A stretch of 64,000 nucleotides of DNA, taken from NCBI GenBank assembly GCA_963841205.1, contig CAWJCH010000013.1, forward strand, positions 1 through 64,000, given 5' to 3'. Positions 46,082 through 55,231 of the stretch are shown in pieces. Within the stretch, counting starts at the first letter, position 1. The number at the start of each line of letters is the position of its first letter. This DNA comes from CAWAWP01 sp963841205 (GTDB lineage Bacteria > Chloroflexota > Ktedonobacteria > Ktedonobacterales > JADMIN01). The position numbers were made by a program, and so were the translations under genes. The notes below the pieces were generated by a model that had not been told where the DNA came from, made no database searches, and saw only the letters and a list, made by a program, of their open reading frames with translations.

Positions 46082-46231
46082 TCATGGCCGCCCTGTGCTG
46101 CCGAACGAGGCTGCCGAGCGAGCGAGGACGCGTTGGCGCAGCAGGTCGAAGCAGGCGCGGCCGTCCATCTGGCGCTTGAGCCGCTTGAGGCGATTGACCT
46201 GCCCTTCCGTCTGGCCCGTGCGAATGAGTGG
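46082..46231 (-). pseudogene. ISL3 transposase, C-terminal tail
   Basis: TGQTEGQVNRLKRLKRQMDG then RACFDLLRQRVL is the end of an ISL3 transposase. This same end is missing from the ISL3 gene at 48543..50114 on the same strand. The recombinase module lies between the two pieces. Confidence 0.75.
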
Positions 46232-46534
46232 CCAACTACACCCGGTGACCTGGAAGACCCGCAATTCTTTCGCATCACCCACCCGTTCCACCCCTTGTCT
46301 GGCCGCTCATTTGAGTTGGTAGCTCAGCGCCAAGCGTGGGGAGCGCGACGCCTCTTTTTTCACGATCCTCCGAGCCAGGAGCTCCGCTCTATCCCTGTGC
46401 TGTGGACCAGTCTTGCTCCGCCCGATCCCTTCCTCACGATTGCTCAGGGGCGCACCCTGCTGCGCTTCATAGACGCACTGCACCTGGATCAGGTGCTCAG
46501 GGAGGCTTCAGCTGGTCAGCAGGAGGGAGACTGA
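46229..46534 (+). CDS. DUF5372-like companion protein of the recombinase
   Basis: About 100 residues containing FRITHPFHPLSGRSFELV and VLWTSLAPPDPFL, which resembles the small DUF5372 protein often coded just before serine recombinases of this kind (from memory). No ATG or GTG exists in frame at the left. The frame runs into the ISL3 remnant, so the true start is unresolved and may use a rare codon or be lost. It ends two bases before the recombinase ATG. Confidence 0.5.
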   Translation, partial: WPTTPGDLEDPQFFRITHPFHPLSGRSFELVAQRQAWGARRLFFHDPPSQELRSIPVLWTSLAPPDPFLTIAQGRTLLRFIDALHLDQVLREASAGQQEGD

Positions 46535-46535
46535 C

Positions 46536-48233
46536 ATGGCGCAGCAGGTCACCGCACAACAGCTCGGTCGTCTTGCCTGCCTCTACGTCCGCCAAAGTAC
46601 GCTGCAGCAGGTGTTTGCGCATGGCGAGAGCACGGCGCGCCACTATAACCTGCGCGAGCGCGCCGTGGCGCTGGGCTGGCAGGAAGACCACATCATCGTC
46701 ATCGATCAGGATCTCGGGCATTCCGGCGCGTCTATGGCGGACCGTCTGGGGTTTCAACGGCTGGTGGCTGAGGTGGGTCTGGGACGGGTCGGCCTCGTCT
46801 TGGGCCTAGAGGTCTCGCGTCTCGCCCGCAATTCGAGCGATTGGCACCGCCTACTGGAGATTTGTGCCCTCACCAACACCCTCATTCTGGATGAGGATGG
46901 GCTCTATGATCCGGCCACGTTCAATGACCGTCTCCTGCTCGGGTTAAAGGGCACCATGAGCGAGGCGGAGCTCTACGTGATCCGAGCGCGTCTGCCGGGA
47001 GGAATCCTCAGCAAAGCACGCCGGGGAGCGCTGAAACTCCCGTTGCCCATTGGCCTGTGCTATGCCGACGACCAGCATCTGGTCCTCGATCCGCATTTGC
47101 AGGTACGAGCGACGATTCGGGCGGTGTTTGCCACATTTCTGCAAACGGGTTCCGCCTGCGCGACGGTACGCCAGTTCCGCCAGCAGCAGATCGCCTTTCC
47201 CCACCGGCTCCGCGGGGGGGCCCACCGGGGCGAGGTGGCGTGGGGAACGCTGCACCATCATGCTGTTTTACGCCTCCTGCATCATCCCGCGTAGGCGGGG
47301 GCCTCTGTCTTTGGACGCACGCGCACCTCCAAAACCGCTGACGGCAAAGTCCACATTCACGAGGTACCCCGTGAGGAGTGGACCGTGCTGCGGTACGATT
47401 CCCCTGTCGGGTACATTACCTGGGAGGAGTACGAGAGGAATCAGGCGCAGCTTGCCATGAATAGCCAAGCGTATGCTCCCAAGCGATTTGCTCCCCCTCG
47501 CGAAGGGCCGGCACTCTTGCAAGGGCTTCTCTTGTGCGGTCGGTGTGGGGAGCGCATGACGGTGCGCTATCACCCACGCGGGGGACGCCGCATCGTGCCG
47601 GATTATGGGTGTCAACGGGCCGGCATTGCGCATGCGCAGCCTCCCTGTCAGCGGATTCCCGGCGCCACGCTGGACCGTGCGGTGGCAGACCTGGTGCTCA
47701 GGTTGGTGACTCCTGAGGCCATGGCGCTGATGGTGACGATGCAGGAGGAGGTCGCACAACGGGCTGAAGAGGTCCAGCGCCTCCGCCATCTCCAGGTCGC
47801 GCGCGCCCAGTACGAAGCCGATTTGGCCCAGCGGCGCTATCTGCGGGTCGATCCGGACAATCGACTCGTGGCCCAGGTCCTGGAGGCGGAATGGAATGCC
47901 AAACTGCGGGAGCTTGCCGAGGCCCAGGAGGCCGAAGCCCAGTTTCGCCAACGCGATGCGCACGCTGTAAGCACCCACGAACGGCAGCACCTGGGAGAGA
48001 TTCCCGAGCGATTGGCCCAGTTTTGGCAGCACCCAGAGACGTCCGCCCGGGACCGCAAACGTGTGGTCCGGCGGCTCATTGACGATGTGACCCTGCAAAC
48101 TGCCGAGCAGATTGTGGCCCACATTCGCTTCAAAGGGGGAGCCACCCAGACGCTCTCGGTTCCGTTTCCCCCTCCCTTCGCCCAGTCGCGCCTGACGGCT
48201 CCGCACACCCTTGCGGTCATGGAGCGGGTGTGA
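46536..48233 (+). pseudogene. large serine recombinase with one in-frame TAG
   Basis: Resolvase domain with the nucleophile in LACLYVRQST (Ser21) and VLGLEVSRLARNSSDWH. The recombinase domain follows (AVFATFLQTGSACATVRQF), then a zinc ribbon (LLCGRCGERM...CQRAG, PCQRI) and a coiled C-terminus. One frame is open throughout except TAG at 47292..47294 (codon 253), in LLHHPA*AGASVFGRTRTS, where relatives have HPxYAGA. So a tyrosine codon is amber. No other damage was seen. Such enzymes move elements by cutting with a serine linkage. ATG 46536 follows AGGAGGGAG. Confidence 0.85.
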
Positions 48234-48320
48234 CAGACCGCCACCGATGCACAAACGGCTGAGCAGTTGAATAGGAAGGGCTATCGGACGTTTACCGGAT
48301 GACCTTTTCACGCGACGCAC

Positions 48321-48551
48321 GTGGCGCAATTGCGGCGTCATCATGGGTTGACCGATCGGTATACGGCCTTGCGTGCGCAGGGATGGTTGACAGCAACCGA
48401 AATGGCCGGGCAGTGCGGCATCTCCGTGCCGAGCGTGTGGCGGCGGTATCACCAAGGGCGACTCGCGGGAATACCCTACAACGACCGGGGAACCTGTCTC
48501 TTCGCCATGCCACCTTCACCGACAACCATAGAACGATCGCCATCAGAGTGA
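48321..48551 (+). CDS. HTH protein downstream of recombinase, C-terminus uncertain
   Basis: 76 residues with WLTATEMAGQCGISVPSVWRRY, a helix-turn-helix of the kind seen beside recombinases of this family, followed by YNDRGTCLF. GTG start 48321, no clear ribosome site. Probably regulates the module. Confidence 0.5.
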   Translation: MAQLRRHHGLTDRYTALRAQGWLTATEMAGQCGISVPSVWRRYHQGRLAGIPYNDRGTCLFAMPPSPTTIERSPSE

Positions 48552-50114
48552 CGAGGTGCAGTATGCAACGTACTCGTGGCTCCAGGGTGACGTGAACGCC
48601 GCGTGGATCGCCGGGAGGTCCCGACGGACCCCTTGCGCAAAGGCGGCGAGTTGCGGGATCCCGCTCGTATCTGCCGCTTCGAGCCAGCCTGCGAGGTCTC
48701 CCGCCTGGTGCTGTCGAAGCATGGTGAAGAAACGCTGCACGGCCCCACACATCGTCGCAATGGCTGGGCTGCGGCGCAGGATCTCATCCGCGAACGCCGC
48801 CTCCTGCGGTGACCGGTCGCCCTGCTCGCGCATGAGCAGCCAGCCCACGGCGCGAGGTACGACGCTCGGAGCCGGCGGTGGGGCGGGCGTGACACGGGCT
48901 TGGCGGGGATAGGGGCCGGGCCGACGTGGTCCCGGGCGCCACAGGGCGAGGAGGGTGTAGAGATTGGAGCCGCTCCCGCGATAGCCACGCCCCCGGATCT
49001 CGGCGAATAGCCGCCGACCATTCTGCTCGCCCGCCTCCCAGCGCTCGCGCAGATAGGGCTCGAACGGGCTCAGCCGGGACCGACGCGGCGCGACCACCGC
49101 CCGCTGAGGACACGCCTCGGCCCGCAGGAAGCGGCGCACGGTAGTAGGGCCCATCTGCAATTCGGCGACGATCTCGCGCACCCGCTTGCCCTTGGAATGC
49201 AGCCGCCGACAGGCCTCGAAGCGCAGTTGGCGCCGCGCCTGCGCCTCGGCTCGGGCACGTTGGCGTGGGGCAGTGTCGCCGCGTGCCCGGGGCGAGCACA
49301 CCCGGCCATGGGCCTCCGGGCTGCCACTGAACGGGGCAGCCTGAGCGGCCGCGTTCACTAGCGTCTGTTCCCGCCCGAGCACCTGCTGCAGCGCCTCTAC
49401 GAGGTTCTTGCGTACGTGGAAGCGGTCGGCTACCTGTACCGCTTGCGGTGCCCCACGGGCCGTGCCTTCGGCGAAGTTTGCGCCACGGTCGCGACTGACG
49501 ACCGCGATCGCCGGTCGCGTCTGGAGCCAGTTGACGAGGGTATCGGCCTCACGATCCGGGAGCAAGTCGACGACCCGCCGGCGCTCGAGATCGACCACGA
49601 TCGCACCGTAGCGCTGACCACGCCGCGCACACCAATCGTCGACGCTTATGACCGTGGGTACGGGCAGCACCGGTACGGGCGTCCGACGGATCTCCCGCAC
49701 GAGCGTGTCGGGGCTTGTCGCCAGCCCAAGCAGGCGCAAGAGCCGCGCGCCCGCCTCACCACCCACCGCAAAGCCTACCGCCCGCAGCCAGTGGTTCAGG
49801 CGCTCCGTCCGACGGGCATGGGGGGCGACGAGGCCGGGGAGGCGCTCCGTGAACACACGGCGTGTGCAGCCCAGGCGGTCGCCGAAGAACCGGCGCACGT
49901 GCAGCTGCAGGCGGAAGGCCACCCCGTGCCAGGGCAGATCGGCGACATGGCGTACGTAACGGGAGTGCACGCGCGTTGCGCTGCCGCCGCAGAGGGGACA
50001 CGCTGCAACCGGTTGTATCGTTTCGACGTCTGCCGTTATACAGGTACAAGTTGCCGTCAGTCGTAGCAGGTGCAGCCGTGTCGGATCGGGCAGGGTGGTC
50101 GCCGCAGGTGCCAT
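48543..50114 (-). pseudogene. ISL3-family transposase, tail displaced
   Basis: 523 codons. Zinc-finger N-terminus (PVAACPLCGGSATRVHSRYV), HTH region, DDE core with ISVDDWCARRGQRYG, VSRDRGANFAEG, VADRFHVRKNLVEAL, and the long C-terminal region (LRQHQAGDLAGWLEAADTSG). It should end with a GQxEGQVNRLK...FDLLRxRVL tail. Instead, after AAFTSPWS it runs into EYVAYCTSSL and stops. The tail is at 46082..46231. It is probably inactive. Confidence 0.8.
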
Positions 50115-50217
50115 GGCACGCCTCCCTTCTGCTCGGGAACGCCATGCAGCGTAACACCCGTATCTGTATTACCCCCCGCTCGTTTCACCAAGTCCGCGGG
50201 AGAGCCAGATACCGGAC

Positions 50218-50548
50218 TCAATAGGGGAGGAGGCGACCAGTCGTTCCAGGCGGAACAGAATCCATGGTCCCCGCATTGAGCGCTTCGTAGAGGCTGCCCC
50301 AGCCACGTTGGCCGTGCGGAGCGAGACTCAAATACGCGGGAGTTTCGAGCAGCGGCGCCGTCAACACGGCATCGAGCGCTTCGAAAAGGGCATCGCGTCG
50401 GCATCCAAACAACGTCTACACGTGGTGACGGAAGGCTTGCAGCACTTCCATTTCTGACGTGTTCATAGCCAGAAGGATGAGCTGTCGAGTCTCGTCCGGT
50501 CTACTCCGCCTTATCCGAACGCTCGCTGTGGGTTAAAAGGTAAGCTTA
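50218..50548 (-). pseudogene. remnant of the 4634..6128-type insertion sequence
   Basis: RRDALFEALDAVLTAPLLET and LSLAPHGQRGWGSLYEALNA match the first third of the transposase at 6048. The outer end (CGCTGTGGGTTAAAAGGTAA then GCTTAG) matches the right inverted repeat. The rest is gone. Confidence 0.8.
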
Positions 50549-50742
50549 GTCCTCAGTCCAGTCAGGTTTTGACAACTGGGCAAGGTTTCTTAGGTTGAAG
50601 CGGGCGTGGTGGGACGTCCCTGCCCATCGATGGGGACGAGGCGCCTCAGGTACAATGAGGAGCAATCGCCCGCACGCCGTTGTCCCCCTATTCGGCGCCC
50701 AGGAGGCCCCGAGGAACTAGCACAGGGAAAAGCAGGGCAGGT

Positions 50743-52311
50743 ATGCCGACATCACGAGTGGAGTGCCTGGCGTCCTCATCCCCCGACCAGGCGAAGCAGA
50801 GTCGTTGTGCTCCTGTCTCTGTTGCTGACGAGCGTCATGACCGTCACGCTGGTGGCCTGCGCAGCCTTATCCGCCGCGAAGCCGCCTAAGTCCCCACTTT
50901 CAGCCGTCCCCCCTTCGCCCGGCATGCTCCTGTTGCGCGATTCCTCCCTGGTAACAGCACCGCCGGCCAGGAACGTGCCCTGGGCGTCATCGTGGCGGTC
51001 AATCTGCAGAACGGACAGGCACTCTGGCGCCACGCCCTCAACCTGCCATCACCGCAAGCAGTTGAAGAGGGGAACCCCCTCCAGCCGCTGCTGGAGGGGG
51101 GCCTCATCTATGTGCCGGAGAACTATGCCAATCAGCAGGGCAACCATGCGTTCGGCGAACTGGTGGCGCTCGATCCCGCCACCGGGCAGAAGCGCTGGAC
51201 GTATACGATCGCCCCCGCGACCGTTGATCTCGTCACGGAGCTCGACAGTGAGCCAGTCGAAGCCAATGGCGTCGTCTATCTGACCGCGAACGAACGGAGC
51301 GCCTCCGCGCAGCCGCCGCCGCCACAAGATCAGTCACTGCCAACTCTCCTGGTGCAGGCGGTGGACAGCCGCACCGGTTCCCTGCTGTGGAGCCGAACGC
51401 TGAGCGGATTTGATTCCTCGCCCGACGTCGCGGATGGGAATGTGATTCTGCTGGGCAACCGCGGTCTGGTGGCATTACGCACCACCGATGGGTCCTTGGC
51501 GTGGATGTTCACGCCTGCTGGTCCCTACACCGCCGTCGTCGACGGCGGACCGCCCAACGAGGACTATGCGGTGGGGGATGGGTATCCTGGTCCCGTGATC
51601 ATCAACCACCTGGTGCTGGTGGACGCGATTGCGGTAGGTGCGGGTAGCCAGGGACTCGGGGCAACCTGGTTCGCGGTGAGTACCAGCACTGGTAAGCTGG
51701 TCTGGCAGAGTGCGCGCAGCGTTCTCGGAGGAGGTTACACCAGGCCGGTGCTCAACCAGAGCGGCGACGTTCTTTGCACGAGCGGAACCAGCGTGGAAGC
51801 GCCCAGCTATGTGCTCGGGCTCGCTGACTTCAGCGGCAAGACGCTGTGGACTCACTCCATCAATTCCGAGCTGTCGATGTGCGCCGCTTCCGGCACGACC
51901 TTCTATCTCTCCGAGAGGAACGTGCAGGGGACCTCTGGGGGGCTCCTGGCCTTCGAAAGCCGCACCGGCAAGCCGCTGTGGCAGACAGCGACGGCACGGC
52001 CAGGAGGCTCTTCGGGCGTTGCCGCGCCTCCGCAGGCGGACGGGCTTGCCGCGATGCTTGCGGAGGGACCCACCTCGACCGGGATGTATCTGCTCACGAA
52101 TCTCGTGGTCGTTATCCAGTTGAGTACCGGGAAAGTCATGTGGCAGCAGGACCTCTTCATCAATCCTACCAGGCCGATTATCGTCGTAGACCACGAGGTG
52201 CTGATCCCCGAGGACTTGCAAAGCCCGTCGAATCCGTTGGCGCAACTGGTGGCCTATTCGCTCCAAGCCGGGAGCCGCAATTGGACGCTCCAGCTCGTGA
52301 GTCGCCAATAA
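50743..52311 (+). pseudogene. PQQ-type beta-propeller lipoprotein, frameshifted near N-terminus
   Basis: The signal peptide (VVVLLSLLLTSVMTVTLVAC) ends in a lipobox cysteine. The body (50992..52311) has propeller blades of the BamB/quinoprotein type: VAVNLQNGQALWRHAL, ALDPATGQKRWTYTI, AVDSRTGSLLWSRTL, AVSTSTGKLVWQSA, AFESRTGKPLWQTA, QLSTGKVMWQQDL. The two parts are in different frames, shifting near 50930, and the ATG at 50743 lies in a third. Single-base errors or decay explain this. Likely surface-exposed binding or scaffold protein. Confidence 0.7.
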
Positions 52312-52317
52312 CCCCTC

Positions 52318-52554
52318 TTACTCAGTCAGTTGAGTTGTGACCACTGGATAGAGTTTCTGGAGCTTGACGCGGGCCTGGCATGCGGTGAACTGCCACTCGA
52401 TGGTGGCTCGGCGCTCGTTGCGCTCGGCCTCCAGGACCCACACCCGTCGCTGCAAGGCCTCCGTGTCCGGCACGGGCCGGGAAAGACAGCCGCGTTCGAA
52501 GATGCTGATCTCGATCTCAGCTTGGTTCAGCCAACTGCCATGCTTGGGTATGTA
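52318..52554 (-). pseudogene. IS630 transposase, C-terminal fragment
   Basis: PKHGSWLNQAEIEISIFERG is the family's DDE C-terminal motif, followed by CLSRPVPDTEALQRRVWVLE and ending in VVTTQLTE. At its left the protein joins the 97-bp repeat and loses all similarity. Confidence 0.8.
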
Positions 52555-52651
52555 ATACGGATTTCGCGTCGGTTCTTGTTGTTTGCGTCTCGCCAAAGTC
52601 CCATGAATTCGAGACTCACCGGGCACATTATCCAACTACCGTCGCGAAGTT
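52555..52651 (+). repeat. 97-bp dispersed repeat, copy 2
   Basis: Same as 11441..11537 with four mismatches. Confidence 0.7.
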
Positions 52652-52712
52652 GATATAAGACTGCGAAATGTGGGGATATATCAGCACGCTTGCCCATTCG
52701 AGACATGAGAAA

Positions 52713-52746
52713 GGCCTCAATCGCTCTCGACTGAGCGATTGAGGCC
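52713..52746 (-). terminator. 13-bp perfect hairpin after the dehydrogenase
   Basis: GGCCTCAATCGCT, 8-nt loop, AGCGATTGAGGCC; on the minus strand TTTCT follows. It lies 28 bp beyond the stop of the minus-strand gene at 52774. Confidence 0.8.
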
Positions 52747-52773
52747 CTCGTGCGGGAAGCGGTTCGCCACGCG

Positions 52774-53649
52774 CTAGGCTTTGGGAGTCTCCTCTGGTAC
52801 CCACTGTGCGTAGAAGCCCTTGCCGTTCTTCTTGCCGAAGCGGCCCGCCTGGACCATGCGACGCAGCAGGGTCGGCGGGGCGTAGGCGGGATCGGGGTAT
52901 TCGGCGTAGATGGCCTCGGCGGCGTACAGCGTGGTGTCGAGGCCGACGTAGTCGAGCAGCTCGAAGGGCCCCATCGGATAACCGCAGCCGAGCTTCATGC
53001 CGGTGTCGATGTCTTCTTTGGTGGCGATGCCGTGCTCGTACATGCGGATGGCGGAGAGCATGTATGGGATTAAGAGGAAGTTGACGACGAAGCCGGCAAT
53101 GTCCTTGGCGACGATGGGCGTTTTGCCGAGGGTCGTGGAGAAGGTGCGAAGGTCTTCAACGGTGGCGTTGCTGGTGGCGATGGAGCGCACGATCTCGACG
53201 AGCTTCATGACGGGGACGGGGTTGAAGAAGTGCAGTCCGGCGATGCGCGCCTCGCGACCGGTAACGGCGGCCATCTCCATGATGGGCAGCGAGGAGGTAT
53301 TGCTGGCGATGATGCTGCCCGCGGGAACGATGCCGTCGAGGGTCCTGAAGAGCTTCTTCTTCTCGTCGAGATTCTCGATGATGGCCTCGATGACGAGATC
53401 GCGGTCGCCGAAGTCGGACATGTCGAGCGTGCCCCGGATGCGCCCGCGATATTCGGTGGCCTGATCTTCTGTGATCTTGCCCTTGCCGGTGAGCATCTGC
53501 CATGCGCCGTGGACGCGTGCCATGCCCTTGTCGAGCAGGTCTTGGTTGACCTCGGCCAACACGACATCATAACCGGCTTGGGCGGCGCTCTGGGCAATGC
53601 CGCTGCCCATCAGGCCGCCGCCGACGACGCCTACCTTCTGAATCGCCAT
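52774..53649 (-). CDS. 3-hydroxyacyl(butyryl)-CoA dehydrogenase
   Basis: 291 residues. NAD-dependent oxidation of 3-hydroxyacyl-CoA to 3-ketoacyl-CoA, in beta-oxidation or butanoate/PHB metabolism. Rossmann motif GVVGGGLMGSGIA (8-20), SNTSSLPIMEMA, the catalytic region GLHFFNPVPVMKLVEIVR with its His, then the C-terminal 3HCDH domain (AGFVVNFLLIPYMLSAIRMYE, GYPMGPFELLDYVGLD). Full length, with AGGAG before the ATG. The stop is TAG and a strong terminator follows, so it is a single-gene unit. Confidence 0.9.
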   Translation of the reverse strand: MAIQKVGVVGGGLMGSGIAQSAAQAGYDVVLAEVNQDLLDKGMARVHGAWQMLTGKGKITEDQATEYRGRIRGTLDMSDFGDRDLVIEAIIENLDEKKKLFRTLDGIVPAGSIIASNTSSLPIMEMAAVTGREARIAGLHFFNPVPVMKLVEIVRSIATSNATVEDLRTFSTTLGKTPIVAKDIAGFVVNFLLIPYMLSAIRMYEHGIATKEDIDTGMKLGCGYPMGPFELLDYVGLDTTLYAAEAIYAEYPDPAYAPPTLLRRMVQAGRFGKKNGKGFYAQWVPEETPKA

Positions 53650-53754
53650 TGATTGCTCTCCTCTGCAGTGATGACGCGGCGCTCGCGAGCCGTCCGACGG
53701 TGAATTGTATCGCAGGCAGTGCGCGTGCGACGAGGACAGGGCGCGGCGGTGGCA

Positions 53755-54595
53755 CTAGAGCGTGTTGCGAACTAGCAGCACAGGGATCAAGCGGTGCAGC
53801 ATGAGGCAGGCGAAGGCGATGCAGTGCAGCCCCGCCAGCACGTGCGGCAGGCGTTCATAGTCGCGGGCGAGCCGACGGAAGCGCGCGGTCCAGGCGAAAT
53901 CGCGCTCGACGACCCAGCGGCGTGGCAGCAGCACAAAGCCATGCTGGGCCTCGGGCAGCGTGACCACCGCCAGACGGCTACCGTGCGCCGCGGCGTCCGC
54001 CGCCGGCTGCTCGCCGGTGTCCCGCTGGTCGACGTACGCCAGCTCCACCGTCTCGCCGGTGACCTCCTGGACCTGGCGCGCCAGTTCGTCGACCTGGGCG
54101 CGCTCCTGCGCGTTGGCCGGGGTGACGAGCAGGGCCAACCGGTGGCCGAGGGTCTCGACCGCCGCGTGGACCTTCGAGCCACGGCGCCGCTGGTGGCCGT
54201 CGTCGCCGGCCCGCGCGCCGCTCTGGGGGGGGTCGCCTGCAGCGTGCGGGCATCGCAGATCGCCGCGCTCGGTTGGCCGCGGCGCCCCGCCGCCCCGCGC
54301 AGCAGCGTGCGCCGGTCGGCGACGAGCGCCGCGAAGATGCCCGCCTGCAGCCAGCGGCGGGTCTGCGTGTAGACGACGTCCCGGGGTGGCAGGTCGTGCG
54401 GCAGCCAACGCCAGGGGGCGCCGGCGTGCCCGATCCAGCGGGCGGCGTTGAAGACCGCACGCAGGTCGTGGCGGCGCTGCGGGGCGTCCTCGCGCACCAG
54501 CGCCAGGTAGGGGGCGACGAAAGCCCACTCGTCGTCGCTGACGTCGCTCGCGTAGGGCTTGCGTAGGGCTTGCGGGGCGGTACGATGGTGTCCAT
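53755..54595 (-). pseudogene. IS5-family transposase, two lesions
   Basis: Expected order is MDTIVPPRKPYASDVSDDEW, then a DUF4096-type region (VFNAARWIGHAGAPWRWLPH), CDARTLQATPP, GSKVHAAVETLGHRLALLVT, VDQRDTG and a tail with RRWVVERDFAWTARFRRLARDYERLP. An 11-bp tandem duplication (GCGTAGGGCTT at 54550..54571) shifts the frame just after the start. A second shift falls in a run of eight G near 54225. The second could be a programmed frameshift, as some IS5 groups use one; the first cannot. Confidence 0.75.
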
Positions 54596-54643
54596 CCCCG
54601 CATGCTAGCACCGCGCAAACATCGAGTTCACAACAGGCTCTAG
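53755..54643 (-). mobile_element. IS5-type insertion sequence
   Basis: CTAGAGCGTGTTGCGAACT (53755..53773) and CTAGAGCCTGTTGTGAACT (inverted, 54625..54643) match in 17 of 19. CTAG at both outer edges fits the YTAR target of IS5. Confidence 0.8.
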
Positions 54644-55171
54644 CTGGCTCGAGGTTATAACCTACGTGAGATCGCGGCACTGAAATGCAGGCGTATGGGT
54701 GGGGGCGCGGGACTGAAGTTCTGCTCCACGCTCGGCATCGATGGAGTAACGCGTGGCGTGCCGTGCGGGTGAGCGGAAATTGGCGGCGAAGTTGGGCTAA
54801 ACGATTGGAATTTTCAAGGTTTTACTCAGCTAAGGGAGCGGGTGAGGTGTGACGAAAGCATGGACATGTTTCGTAGGCAGGGAGGCGAGGGCTGAATTCA
54901 ACCGGGGTGACGGCGGTTAGCTAGGTCTCCGATCTGTCGCGAGCATTTCCGTTTCCTTCCGCTTTTCACGAGTCTCTACTCGCTTTCGCCGGGAGGGGCG
55001 GCATCGGGAGAAGGATCGTGCTCGAAGCGGAAATGGATACTGGTGCATGTGGCGACGGTGAGCACTACGTGGACGTGTGACTAGTTTAAATGTTCTAGTG
55101 GAAGAATAGCACACGAGGCTCGTTAGGGCAAGGGATGGTTCGCCAGGTGAAGGATGAGGAGAGCGGTCTCG
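54644..55171. other. intergenic, nothing recognised
   Basis: About 530 bp with no supported gene. Confidence 0.45.
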
Positions 55172-55213
55172 AAAAAGCCGCCCGGAAGACGCGACGTGCG
55201 CTTCCCAGGCGGC
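55172..55213 (-). terminator. rho-independent terminator of htrA
   Basis: On the minus strand GCCGCCTGGGAAG, a 12-nt loop, CTTCCGGGCGGC, then TTTTTC, starting 18 bp after the htrA stop. Confidence 0.8.
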
Positions 55214-55231
55214 CAGAGGACGTGGCGGCGA

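Noticed and set aside
53755..54595. IS5 transposase as an intact programmed-frameshift gene
   Set aside because: The G8 site could be programmed, but the 11-bp tandem duplication after the start codon independently breaks the frame.
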